Positions 1 through 6,607 of a DNA stretch of 9,665 bases are shown one piece after another. The position numbers and the translations under genes were made by a program. A model generated the notes under the pieces. That model had not been told where the DNA came from. It saw nothing but the letters and a program-made list of their open reading frames with translations, and ran no database searches. The stretch comes from Candidatus Cloacimonadota bacterium (lineage in GTDB: Bacteria; Cloacimonadota; Cloacimonadia; Cloacimonadales; Cloacimonadaceae): NCBI GenBank assembly GCA_023228285.1, contig JALOBM010000075.1, forward strand, positions 1 to 9,665. Direction: 5' to 3'. Numbering within the stretch: position 1 is the stretch's first letter; the number at the start of each line of letters is the position of its first letter.

Positions 1-62
1 CTTGTTATCCTAAGGATATTGAAGAATTTTTTGCTAAACTGTATTACAAAATAGAAATCTGA
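1..62 (+). CDS. C-terminal end of an unidentified gene (partial)
   Basis: Reading from base 3, 19 sense codons run in frame to a TGA at 60-62. The visible tail, CYPKDIEEFFAKLYYKIEI, is a mix of charged and aromatic residues that looks like a genuine protein end. The rest of the gene lies left of the window. The tail is too short to name a family, and chance readthrough of this length is possible, so the call rests on composition and on its position at the edge ahead of a non-coding gap. Confidence 0.4.
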   Translation, partial: CYPKDIEEFFAKLYYKIEI

Positions 63-374
63 TGTACTCGTTTGACTACAAATCATTCCATGGAACCTAA
101 TCGCATGGCTCGCAATATGATATTGAGCTTGACAGCCATTTTTGCCTCATCATAATTACAAGTATAAGAAAGTATTGAGTTCAATGAGCCTATCCAGGTT
201 TTGAATTGACCACTATCTGAGCGGCTTTTTGGGCTTCATGCGATCATTAGTTGGTGATGTCCAAGCCGTTCAATAATGAGAAACCCTTATGTAGCTTAGG
301 TTGAAGGCTTGTTACTCCAACCACTGAAGTTAGGTTATAAACCATACCAGGATCACATCTATTAAGGAGGATTT
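63..374. other. 312-base intergenic region, no gene supported
   Basis: No frame on either strand gives a credible protein. The longest stop-free stretch is about 50 codons on the - strand (roughly 86-235), with no ribosome-binding site or recognisable family. A small inverted repeat lies at 299-306/315-322 (eight positions, one mismatch, 8-base loop). A TATAAA at 336-341 could be a -10 element for the downstream secreted protein, but no good -35 sits 16-18 bases before it. The only clear regulatory site is the ribosome-binding site at the end of the region. Confidence 0.5.
364..370 (+). promoter_or_regulatory. Shine-Dalgarno site of the propeller gene
   Basis: AAGGAGG lies 4 bases before the ATG at 375. 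It is a near-perfect anti-16S match and fixes that start codon, although the spacing is on the short side. Confidence 0.8.
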
Positions 375-2042
375 ATGCGACGCTTGATAAGCTTAATGTT
401 TTGGTATCTTGCGCTTGTGATGCTATTGATACCAATATCCCTTGATGCGCAAAACAGCCACGATTGGAATTGGGTGAACCAAATTTCCGGAGTATCTCAG
501 CAACGAGCACAAGCCACCGTTTGTGATATGGACGACAACGTTTATATCTGCGGGTTCTACCAGCTTGCAACCACTTTTGGCACAATCACTTTAGATGGTT
601 ATGGCGATACGGATATATATGTAGCCAAGCTTGATCCTGACGGAAATTGGCTGTGGGCTACAAGAGCCGGAGGTGGCGGTCCCGATGAGGCTTTGGATAT
701 CGATGTGGATGATGAAGGAAATGTGTATGTGACGGGTGGATTTGAAAGCAGTGCCATATTTGGCGATATTGTATTGGAAAGCCAGGGAAATAAAGATATC
801 TTTGCCGCAAAGCTCGATAGCGATGGCAACTGGCTGTGGGCTACGGGAGCCGGATGTTTCGACGGCGATCAAGCCTATTCAATTGCTGTAGATACTGATG
901 GGAGCAGTTGCATTACAGGTTTCGTTGGCGGTACGGTAAGTTTTGGAGCTATCGAGATTGTACCCTATGGATATTTTGATTGCTTTTTAGCAAAACTAAG
1001 CGCAGATGGAAACTGGGAGTGGGCAAATCGAGCCGGGGGCACAAATCATGACGAGGGAAAAGCTGTGACAATCGATGATTCAGGCTACATCTACCTGACT
1101 GGACGTTATCGCGGAATAGCAAGTTTTGGGGAACTCTCCCTAAACAGCCATGGAGCCAATGACGGATTTATAGCCAAACTGGATGTTGACGGTAACTGGC
1201 TCTGGGCAAGAACCTTTGGCGGTTATGCCTATTATGACGATGTTTGGGATATCAGCTTGGACTTAATCGGCAATTGTTTCATCACCGGAGATTTTTATAC
1301 TGATGGTACTTTTGGAGACTTTGTATTGCAAGGCAACGGTTCTCAAGACCTATTTGTAGCTGCCATAGACTCCTCTGGTACCTGGCTATGGGCAAACAGC
1401 GCTGGAGCAGGAGGATCAGATTCGGGAGTGTGCCTTGTCGTGGATAACAACCAAAACACTTTTGTGAGCGGAAACTTCCAACAAACCTTGAGTTTTGGCG
1501 TTACTCAGATCACCGCAGTAGGAAACTGGGATATCTTTTACGCTAGTTTGGATTCTAACGGAAACTGGACTTGGGCTACAAGCATCGGTAACACCGGTAA
1601 TGACTGGACTGGAGGAATAGCTTTCGACAGTAACTACGATGTCTGTGCCCACGGTACTTTCTACAATTCAGTGCCCTTTGGGGATATTATACTAACCAGC
1701 ATTGGCGGTACCGACGCCTACATCGCTCTGCTCGATCCTGATGGAAGCCCTGTCATCGATCCGCATGTCCCTTCAGTATCGGACTTTGCAATCCTATATA
1801 ACCCCATGCCAAATCCCGCTTTCAAAGGCTCACAAATCTCTGTGGACACAAGTGTATCACAAGCCACAAACGCTGTATTGGAGATGTATAACATACGGGG
1901 ACAGCTTTTGCAGACGCATCCGGTAAACGCTGTCAGGCAAACCTTCATCTTCGATAGTGAACCCCTTGCCTCGGGAGTATATCTGTTTCGCTTGAAATGC
2001 AAGGATGGTAGCAGTATAAAGAAGATAAGCGTGATAAAGTAA
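375..2042 (+). CDS. Secreted seven-repeat beta-propeller protein with C-terminal sorting domain
   Basis: This 555-residue protein starts with a signal peptide: arginines at 2-3, a hydrophobic core around 4-22, and likely cleavage after LDA at 25. Residues about 31-455 are seven tandem SBBP-like repeats. Each opens with a WxW motif (tryptophans at 31, 92, 153, 214, 275, 337 and 398) and holds a D..GN.Y.TG..F segment, an FG pair and a D.F.AKLD end, consistent with a seven-bladed propeller. Residues about 470-555 resemble the Por/type IX secretion type A sorting domain: YNPMPNP, then MYNIRGQLL, then SGVYLFRL and a final KKISVIK. In that family the domain directs crossing of the outer membrane and is usually removed. 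The protein is therefore predicted to be cell-surface or secreted; its ligand is unknown and no catalytic motif is visible. It appears to be transcribed alone, with long gaps on both sides. Confidence 0.85.
   Translation: MRRLISLMFWYLALVMLLIPISLDAQNSHDWNWVNQISGVSQQRAQATVCDMDDNVYICGFYQLATTFGTITLDGYGDTDIYVAKLDPDGNWLWATRAGGGGPDEALDIDVDDEGNVYVTGGFESSAIFGDIVLESQGNKDIFAAKLDSDGNWLWATGAGCFDGDQAYSIAVDTDGSSCITGFVGGTVSFGAIEIVPYGYFDCFLAKLSADGNWEWANRAGGTNHDEGKAVTIDDSGYIYLTGRYRGIASFGELSLNSHGANDGFIAKLDVDGNWLWARTFGGYAYYDDVWDISLDLIGNCFITGDFYTDGTFGDFVLQGNGSQDLFVAAIDSSGTWLWANSAGAGGSDSGVCLVVDNNQNTFVSGNFQQTLSFGVTQITAVGNWDIFYASLDSNGNWTWATSIGNTGNDWTGGIAFDSNYDVCAHGTFYNSVPFGDIILTSIGGTDAYIALLDPDGSPVIDPHVPSVSDFAILYNPMPNPAFKGSQISVDTSVSQATNAVLEMYNIRGQLLQTHPVNAVRQTFIFDSEPLASGVYLFRLKCKDGSSIKKISVIK
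465..1736 (+). repeat. Seven tandem protein-level repeats of 61 residues
   Basis: The first tryptophan codon of each WxW motif falls at 465, 648, 831, 1014, 1197, 1383 and 1566. Spacing is 183 bases, except one step of 186. Repeats 2 and 3 are the most alike at DNA level around the GNWLWAT motif. The copies are otherwise diverged, so this is an old internal duplication and not a recent tandem array. Confidence 0.85.
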
Positions 2043-2176
2043 CGGAATTTTCCTCACTTATCCCTTCGGCTCACTCTGAAGATAATGCCGTACCGAAGCA
2101 GATGTCATCGAGTGATCATCCCGTGAGCACTAGATGATAACGGCTTGATATCTGGATCAGTACTATGTGATGTATA

Positions 2177-2188
2177 GAGGAGGAGGAG
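2177..2188 (+). promoter_or_regulatory. Purine-rich Shine-Dalgarno-like tract
   Basis: GAGGAGGAGGAG contains repeated GGAGG cores. It ends 10 bases before the ATG at 2199, slightly long spacing, and is about 100 bases too far upstream to serve the PP-loop gene at 2288 directly. It is the only strong ribosome-binding-like sequence in this intergenic region. Confidence 0.4.
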
Positions 2189-2194
2189 AAGAAC

Positions 2195-2212
2195 GCTGAT
2201 GCGAGCATCAGC
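2195..2212 (+). promoter_or_regulatory. Hairpin covering the start codon of the short leader ORF
   Basis: GCTGATGCGAGCATCAGC is a perfect inverted repeat with 8-bp arms and two central bases; in RNA it would fold as a 7-bp stem with a CGAG tetraloop. The ATG at 2199-2201 is inside the left arm, so folding would hide the start codon. There is no T-run after it, which argues against a terminator. A regulatory role is inferred from position only. Confidence 0.35.
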
Positions 2213-2282
2213 TTGTCGTATAAGATGTGGGAACGTGGAAAAAGCAAAAGTCTTGACAGATAGTTCTAAGATAAATGCTTAG
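2199..2282 (+). CDS. Possible 27-residue leader peptide (uORF)
   Basis: ATG at 2199 opens 27 codons ending in TAG at 2280-2282. The peptide begins MRASACRIRCGN and is otherwise rich in Lys and Ser, with two cysteines (residues 6 and 10). It has a strong purine-rich tract 10 bases upstream. It ends 5 bases before the ATG of the PP-loop gene, which has no Shine-Dalgarno of its own, so re-initiation after this ORF would explain how that gene is translated. It is in a different frame and is not an N-terminal extension. No homologue is known to me, and the length is short enough to arise by chance. Confidence 0.3.
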   Translation: MRASACRIRCGNVEKAKVLTDSSKINA

Positions 2283-2287
2283 TAAAC

Positions 2288-3283
2288 ATGATGATGAATT
2301 ATAAATCCCGATATGCAGCTATCGCCTTGTTTTCCGGAGGATTGGATAGCTTACTGGCAGTGAAATGGATGCAGAAATCCGGCTATAAAGTATTCCCGGT
2401 TTACTTCCTCACGCCTTACATGCCCATCGACCGTGCCCTGGAATCTGCCGCTGCGAATGGTATTGATCTCATTGTTAGGGATATCAGCAGAGAACACCTA
2501 CAGATGATGCAAGATCCTGATGTAGTGTTTGGCAAACACATGAATCCCTGCATTGACTGCCATGCTTTGATGTTCAGGATTGCCGGGGACATGTTGGATG
2601 AATTGGATGCGCAATATCTGATTTCCGGGGAAGTATTGGGGCAGCGTCCGATGAGCCAGCGCAAAGACGCCATGAATCGCGTGGCGAATCTTAGCGGATA
2701 TCGGGATATTGTGGTGCGTCCTCTATCCCAAAAAAATCTGCGAGACACAAAGCCTATCACCGAAAACTGGGTGGATAAGAATGATATGCTGGATATATCC
2801 GGCAGAGGAAGATATCGCCAGTTGGAACTGGCAGAAGAGCTTGGCATAAAAAGTTTCCCTGCTCCCGCTGGAGGTTGCCTGTTGACGGATAGGAATTACT
2901 CTCTGCGCTTGAAAGACCTGCTGCAATACAGTCAGACAGATCCCAAAGACCTAGAATACTTGAAGTATGGACGCCATTTTCGGCTTAGTCCCGGATGCAA
3001 ACTGATCATTGGCAGGGACGAAGCGGAGAACCTGAAGATTGAAGAGCTGATACCCGATACCACTCTGAAAGCGCTAGATATCACCGGACCTTTGGGAGTT
3101 ATTTCCGGCAGATGTGATGATCCAGACCTTTTAAACCTGGCTTTGAGCATATTCTGGTATTATCATCCCAAAGCGCCCAATGAGGGAAATGCGATAATCA
3201 ATTCTGCCCTTGGCAGTTCCACATACATGTGCCGAAAGGCTGACCTGTACACAGTTCGTAAACACAGATTGTCTTATGACTAG
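2288..3283 (+). CDS. PP-loop ATPase of the MnmA/ThiI-like tRNA sulfur-transfer group
   Basis: The 331-residue protein has an adenylating PP-loop, SGGLDS at 16-21. It also has a CxxC pair at Cys88/Cys91 in the setting MNPCIDCH, a segment SGEVLGQRPMSQR at about 113-125, and Cys197 in PAPAGGCLLTD. PP-loop plus CxxC plus a third Cys is the layout of tRNA thiolases that activate a uridine with ATP and, in several subgroups, bind a [4Fe-4S] cluster. Residues about 225-331 form an extra C-terminal region, possibly an RNA-binding domain of the kind found on ThiI-like and NFACT-type proteins. Exact substrate and modified base are unclear, and automatic annotations of this family as methyltransferases should not be trusted. 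Three in-frame ATGs (2288, 2291, 2294) can start it; none has a Shine-Dalgarno. The downstream hydrolase begins 14 bases after its stop. Confidence 0.75.
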   Translation: MMMNYKSRYAAIALFSGGLDSLLAVKWMQKSGYKVFPVYFLTPYMPIDRALESAAANGIDLIVRDISREHLQMMQDPDVVFGKHMNPCIDCHALMFRIAGDMLDELDAQYLISGEVLGQRPMSQRKDAMNRVANLSGYRDIVVRPLSQKNLRDTKPITENWVDKNDMLDISGRGRYRQLELAEELGIKSFPAPAGGCLLTDRNYSLRLKDLLQYSQTDPKDLEYLKYGRHFRLSPGCKLIIGRDEAENLKIEELIPDTTLKALDITGPLGVISGRCDDPDLLNLALSIFWYYHPKAPNEGNAIINSALGSSTYMCRKADLYTVRKHRLSYD

Positions 3284-3285
3284 AC

Positions 3286-3291
3286 AAAGGA
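3286..3291 (+). promoter_or_regulatory. Shine-Dalgarno site of the MBL-fold gene
   Basis: AAAGGA is 6 bases before the ATG at 3298 and supports that start. It lies in the 14-base gap after the PP-loop gene. Confidence 0.6.
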
Positions 3292-3297
3292 TGTATA

Positions 3298-3924
3298 ATG
3301 CTGAAAATCGAAGCTTATGAGTTACTACCATCTTTCCAAACCAATACCTGGCTGCTGTGGGATGATGAATCCAAAGACGCCATCCTGGTAGACCCCTCTG
3401 CCCCGTCACCAATGCTGATTGATGATATTAAGAGCCTTGGGGTGAAGGTTCATGTTATTATACTCACGCACGGACATGGAGATCACATTGGCGGGATTCC
3501 GTATTTCAAAAGCAATTTGCACTGTCCTGTAGCCATTCATGAAGCTGATGCACCTATGCTGATCGACAACAAAAAGAACTTTAGTGAGTTTATGGGAACT
3601 CCCCTGGAACCCGCTCCAGCGGACATTATGCTGCACGATTCCGATATTGTGGAAATGGGAGCTACAAAAATTAGCGTGATACATACCCCTGGCCACACAC
3701 CGGGATGTATATGCCTGTTGGCGGGTAAATTCCTGATCTCCGGTGATACACTGTTTGAACAGAGCATCGGCCGTACAGATTTCCCAGGCGGAAGTCATGA
3801 ACAGATAATCCATTCCATCAAGCATAAGCTGTTTGTACTCTCTGAAGATACTGTGGTTTTCCCGGGACACGGCCCCCGTACCTCCATTGGTCTGGAACGG
3901 CAGAATAATCCCTTCGTAAGGTAG
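3298..3924 (+). CDS. Metallo-beta-lactamase-fold hydrolase, glyoxalase II-like
   Basis: The 208-residue protein has the full metal-binding set of the MBL fold. The THGHGDH motif gives His58, His60, Asp62 and His63; TPGHT gives His133; SGD gives Asp150; FPGHGP gives His191. This predicts a two-metal (Zn/Fe) cytoplasmic hydrolase. Length and motifs match the short YcbL/GloB-like group that includes thioester hydrolases acting on S-lactoylglutathione or related thiol esters. The C-terminal glutathione-recognition domain of classical glyoxalase II is missing, so the natural substrate is open. No signal peptide is seen. It sits between the PP-loop gene and guaA with gaps of 14 and 6 bases, so all three are probably co-transcribed. 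Confidence 0.85.
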   Translation: MLKIEAYELLPSFQTNTWLLWDDESKDAILVDPSAPSPMLIDDIKSLGVKVHVIILTHGHGDHIGGIPYFKSNLHCPVAIHEADAPMLIDNKKNFSEFMGTPLEPAPADIMLHDSDIVEMGATKISVIHTPGHTPGCICLLAGKFLISGDTLFEQSIGRTDFPGGSHEQIIHSIKHKLFVLSEDTVVFPGHGPRTSIGLERQNNPFVR

Positions 3925-3930
3925 TAAATA

Positions 3931-5466
3931 ATGCAAAATATGGTACTGATCCTGGATTTCGGTTCTCAATACACTCAGTTAATAGCGCGCAAAATCCGTG
4001 AAGCTGGTGTGTATTCTGAGATTCATCCTTTCAACATTTCTATCGATAAAATTCGAGGACTAATGCCCAAAGCTCTGATCCTCTCCGGTAGTCCCTATTC
4101 CATCACAACTGCCAATGCACCAATGCCCAGTCCCGATATTTGGGGCTTGGACATACCCATTTTGGGGATCTGTTTTGGCATGCAACTGATAGGAGAGCAT
4201 TTTGGCGCAAAAGTAGCCTCAGCCAGCAAGCGCGAATATGGTAAAGCGCAGCTCCGCATTCTTGCTCAAGACAGCTTGTTCCACCGGGTTGAACACGATG
4301 CTCAGGTGTGGATGAGTCATGCAGACAAAATCGACAGCATTTCGGAATGCTTTCAGGTGTTAGCAGCCACAGCAAATTCGGACAATGCTGCAATTAAGCA
4401 TAAAGACCTGCCCATTTATGCTTTGCAGTTTCATCCTGAAGTTCATCACAGCTTGTGTGGCAAACAAATCCTGCACAACTTTCTCTTTGAAATATCCGGC
4501 CTGCAAGCGTCCTGGAATGCCGGTTCCTTCGTAAATGATGCCATCAGTAAGATTCGAGCAATGGTAAATGAAGACAGAGTGATCCTGGGGCTTAGTGGAG
4601 GCGTGGATTCATCGGTGGCGGCAGCGCTGTTGCATCAAGCTATCGGTGACAGATTGATCCCTATCTTTGTGGATACTGGTCTGATGCGCTATCGTGAGAA
4701 AGATAGGGTAAAAGAGATGTTTCGGGCTTATCCTACTCTCAAAATCAACTTCATAGATGCTTCAAAGCTGTTCCTGAGTAAACTGGAAGGCATCTCCGAT
4801 CCAGAACAGAAACGAAAGATAATCGGTGCCACTTTTATAGAAGTCTTTGAAGCTGAGGCAGCCAAATTCCCTGATGCCAAATGGCTGGCCCAGGGAACTC
4901 TGTATCCGGATGTAATCGAGAGCGTGTCTTTTAAGGGGCCGTCTGTTACCATCAAGAGTCATCATAATGTGGGCGGCTTGCCGGAGAAGATGAAACTGAA
5001 GCTGGTGGAACCTTTGCGGGAACTCTTTAAGGATGAGGTTCGGGAAGCAGGCAGAAAGCTGAATCTTCCTGAAGAATTGGTGGAGAGACATCCTTTTCCG
5101 GGTCCCGGATTGGCAGTTCGTATATTGGGTGACATCACTGCAGAGAAAGTGACGCTGCTGCAACTAGCAGACGACATATTCATCGAAGAGCTACATAAAT
5201 GGAAGCTGTACAACGATACCTGGCAGGCATTCGCAGTACTGCTGCCTATTCACAGCGTAGGGGTAATGGGCGATGAACGCACCTATGAACAGGTATGCGC
5301 ATTGCGTGCTGTGAATAGCGTTGATGGCATGACCGCTGAAGTAACGAACTTTCCCTTTGCTTTTCTGATGCATGTTTCAAATCGTATTTGTAACGAAGTG
5401 AAAGGCATCTCACGGGTGGTTTACGATATCAGCTCCAAACCGCCGGCAACCATCGAATGGGAGTAA
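3931..5466 (+). CDS. guaA: GMP synthase (glutamine-hydrolysing)
   Basis: GuaA converts XMP, ATP and glutamine to GMP in the cytoplasm, the last step of de novo guanine nucleotide synthesis. Residues about 4-190 are the class I glutamine amidotransferase domain, with nucleophile Cys81 in GICFGMQ and His168/Glu170 in QFHPE. Residues about 200-390 form the ATP pyrophosphatase domain with PP-loop SGGVDSS at 222-228. The C-terminal dimerisation domain carries FPGPGLAVRILG at 389-400 and ends in the typical PPATIEWE. At 511 residues it is full-length. The ATG at 3931 is 6 bases after the MBL stop; an AAGGT at about 3918-3922, inside the end of the MBL gene, can serve as ribosome-binding site. No purine riboswitch is visible, and the gene is probably expressed from a promoter upstream of 2288. 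Confidence 0.97.
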   Translation: MQNMVLILDFGSQYTQLIARKIREAGVYSEIHPFNISIDKIRGLMPKALILSGSPYSITTANAPMPSPDIWGLDIPILGICFGMQLIGEHFGAKVASASKREYGKAQLRILAQDSLFHRVEHDAQVWMSHADKIDSISECFQVLAATANSDNAAIKHKDLPIYALQFHPEVHHSLCGKQILHNFLFEISGLQASWNAGSFVNDAISKIRAMVNEDRVILGLSGGVDSSVAAALLHQAIGDRLIPIFVDTGLMRYREKDRVKEMFRAYPTLKINFIDASKLFLSKLEGISDPEQKRKIIGATFIEVFEAEAAKFPDAKWLAQGTLYPDVIESVSFKGPSVTIKSHHNVGGLPEKMKLKLVEPLRELFKDEVREAGRKLNLPEELVERHPFPGPGLAVRILGDITAEKVTLLQLADDIFIEELHKWKLYNDTWQAFAVLLPIHSVGVMGDERTYEQVCALRAVNSVDGMTAEVTNFPFAFLMHVSNRICNEVKGISRVVYDISSKPPATIEWE

Positions 5467-5484
5467 GGGGTACAAACAGGATTC

Positions 5485-5532
5485 GATAGCATCCATCTAG
5501 CTGGAGCCAAAGGAATGTGCGTAGATGCTATC
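5485..5532. repeat. Inverted repeat between convergent guaA and mnmA
   Basis: GATAGCATC at 5485-5493 is exactly complementary in inverse to GATGCTATC at 5524-5532, with a 30-base spacer. The right arm covers the mnmA stop codon (5528-5530 on the - strand). The arms would form a stem in transcripts from either side, which suits a transcript end between convergent operons. There is no T-run and the loop is long, so a classical Rho-independent terminator is not supported. Confidence 0.4.
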
Positions 5533-6607
5533 CCGCAATAAAACCGGCTCCCAGAACCAGTTCATCGCGATAAAAGGCGACCACCTGACCAGGCGTGATG
5601 GCAGATACAGGACAAATGAATTGTACCAGATAACGGCCATCATCACAGCGTGATAACACACATTCCTGAGCTTTATGGGCCAGGCGTATCCGTGCTGTAC
5701 AATGCAATGTATCCTTAGGTTCAGCGATAGACAGCCAATTGATTTCAGTGGCATACAGAGTATCGCTGTAGGTATCTTCCTCTTCCCCGATGATCACACG
5801 GTTGTTTTCGTAGTCTATGCCAATCACATATTGGGGACGGGCAAAACCAGCCAAGCCCAACCCTTTGCGTTGCCCAATGGTGTAATGGATCAAACCCGAG
5901 TGACGCCCCAGTATCTTTCCCTGTTTGTCTACAAAATCACCCGGATTGAAGCCTCCTGTGGCAAAAAGCGGACTGTTATCGACGCTCTCCAGGAAATCCT
6001 GGCTTTCTTTCTTTTTGATCAGGTAATCATAACCGCGAGAAGTAGCAAACGCTTTGATTTCTTCCTTCAGATATTCACCCAAAGGAAACATCAGGATGGC
6101 AAGCTGCTGTTGAGAGAGCATACTGAGGAAATAGGATTGATCCTTTCGCTTGTCTTTGGCTTCCAGAAGCTGATATCTGTCTGTTTTATCATCGAAACGG
6201 ATACGGGCGTAATGTCCGGTGGCAAAGCAGTCAAACTCCACTCCCAGATCTTTGGTTTTGCGAATTAGCTCGTCAAACTTGATCCGGCGATTGCATATTA
6301 TGCATGGATTTGGTGTAAGACCCTTCAGGTAACTATCAACGTAGTAATCCAGCACACAATCCTTGAATTCACGTTCCAGATTGATGATGTGGTGCTCGAT
6401 GCCCAGCTTTTGCGCAGAACGTCGGGCTGCTTCCAATACTTCCGGTTCTGATGGCCCAAAACAGCCTCGCTTGTCAGCTTGAACAATCCCACTTGCCGGA
6501 CTCCATTTTGCCATGGTGACCCCGATTACTTCGTGGCCTTGTTCTTTCAACATCAGGGCACACATACTGCTGTCTATACCGCCGCTCATGCCCAGGGCAA
6601 TCTTCAT
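5528..6607 (-). CDS. mnmA: tRNA-specific 2-thiouridylase MnmA, lacking the usual second catalytic Cys
   Basis: MnmA uses ATP and a persulfide to thiolate C2 of the wobble uridine 34 in tRNAs for Lys, Glu and Gln. This 359-residue protein is full-length: PP-loop GMSGGIDSS at 6-14, TPNPCIICNRRIKF at 98-111, ATGHYARI at 129-136, DQSYFL at 156-161, HYTIGQRKGLG at 241-251, and a C-terminal beta-barrel ending near LGAGFIAG. Two features are unusual. The first active-site region is CxxC (Cys102, Cys105), where E. coli has DxxC. The second catalytic Cys, normally in a KK(D/E)S....C segment, is absent: here the segment reads KKKESQDFLESVD, with Leu206 at the expected site. The start overlaps the upstream gene by 4 bases (ATGA), with GAGG 7 bases before it, so translation is probably coupled. 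Confidence 0.93.
   Translation of the reverse strand: MKIALGMSGGIDSSMCALMLKEQGHEVIGVTMAKWSPASGIVQADKRGCFGPSEPEVLEAARRSAQKLGIEHHIINLEREFKDCVLDYYVDSYLKGLTPNPCIICNRRIKFDELIRKTKDLGVEFDCFATGHYARIRFDDKTDRYQLLEAKDKRKDQSYFLSMLSQQQLAILMFPLGEYLKEEIKAFATSRGYDYLIKKKESQDFLESVDNSPLFATGGFNPGDFVDKQGKILGRHSGLIHYTIGQRKGLGLAGFARPQYVIGIDYENNRVIIGEEEDTYSDTLYATEINWLSIAEPKDTLHCTARIRLAHKAQECVLSRCDDGRYLVQFICPVSAITPGQVVAFYRDELVLGAGFIAG

Larger units (their letters stand above)
2043..2287 (+). other. Structured intergenic region upstream of the PP-loop gene
   Basis: These 245 bases contain three inverted repeats in succession. They are CTTCGG/CCGAAG at 2064-2069/2093-2098, a 10-position stem with one mismatch at 2105-2114/2128-2137, and a perfect 8-bp stem at 2195-2202/2205-2212. 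None is followed by a T-run, so none is a convincing Rho-independent terminator. I do not recognise a known riboswitch. The region also contains a purine-rich ribosome-binding-like tract at 2177-2188 and a short ORF at 2199-2282. Confidence 0.4.

Noticed and set aside
86..235. 50-codon stop-free stretch on the - strand in the left intergenic region, as a possible transposase or recombinase remnant
   Set aside because: No start with a ribosome-binding site, no domain I can name, and adjoining frames give equally plausible short peptides, so a broken gene cannot be supported.
2253..2258. TTGACA as a -35 box for the PP-loop gene
   Set aside because: The best hexamer 17 bases downstream is TGCTTA, a poor -10, and a start there would fall almost on the start codon. 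The A/T-rich candidates (TAAGAT, GATAAA) are only 8-11 bases away.
2416..2847. 143-codon open frame on the - strand within the PP-loop gene
   Set aside because: It is antisense to conserved PP-loop and CxxC coding sequence; composition (many Ser, Arg, Met) is that of a shadow frame.
3406..3969. 187-codon open frame on the - strand across the MBL-fold gene
   Set aside because: It is antisense to a gene with complete MBL metal-binding motifs, shows no family motif, and its product has the low-information, Cys/Ser/His-rich look of a reverse-frame shadow.
5675..6268. 197-codon open frame on the + strand within mnmA
   Set aside because: It is wholly antisense to the well-supported mnmA, with no ribosome-binding site or recognised domain.
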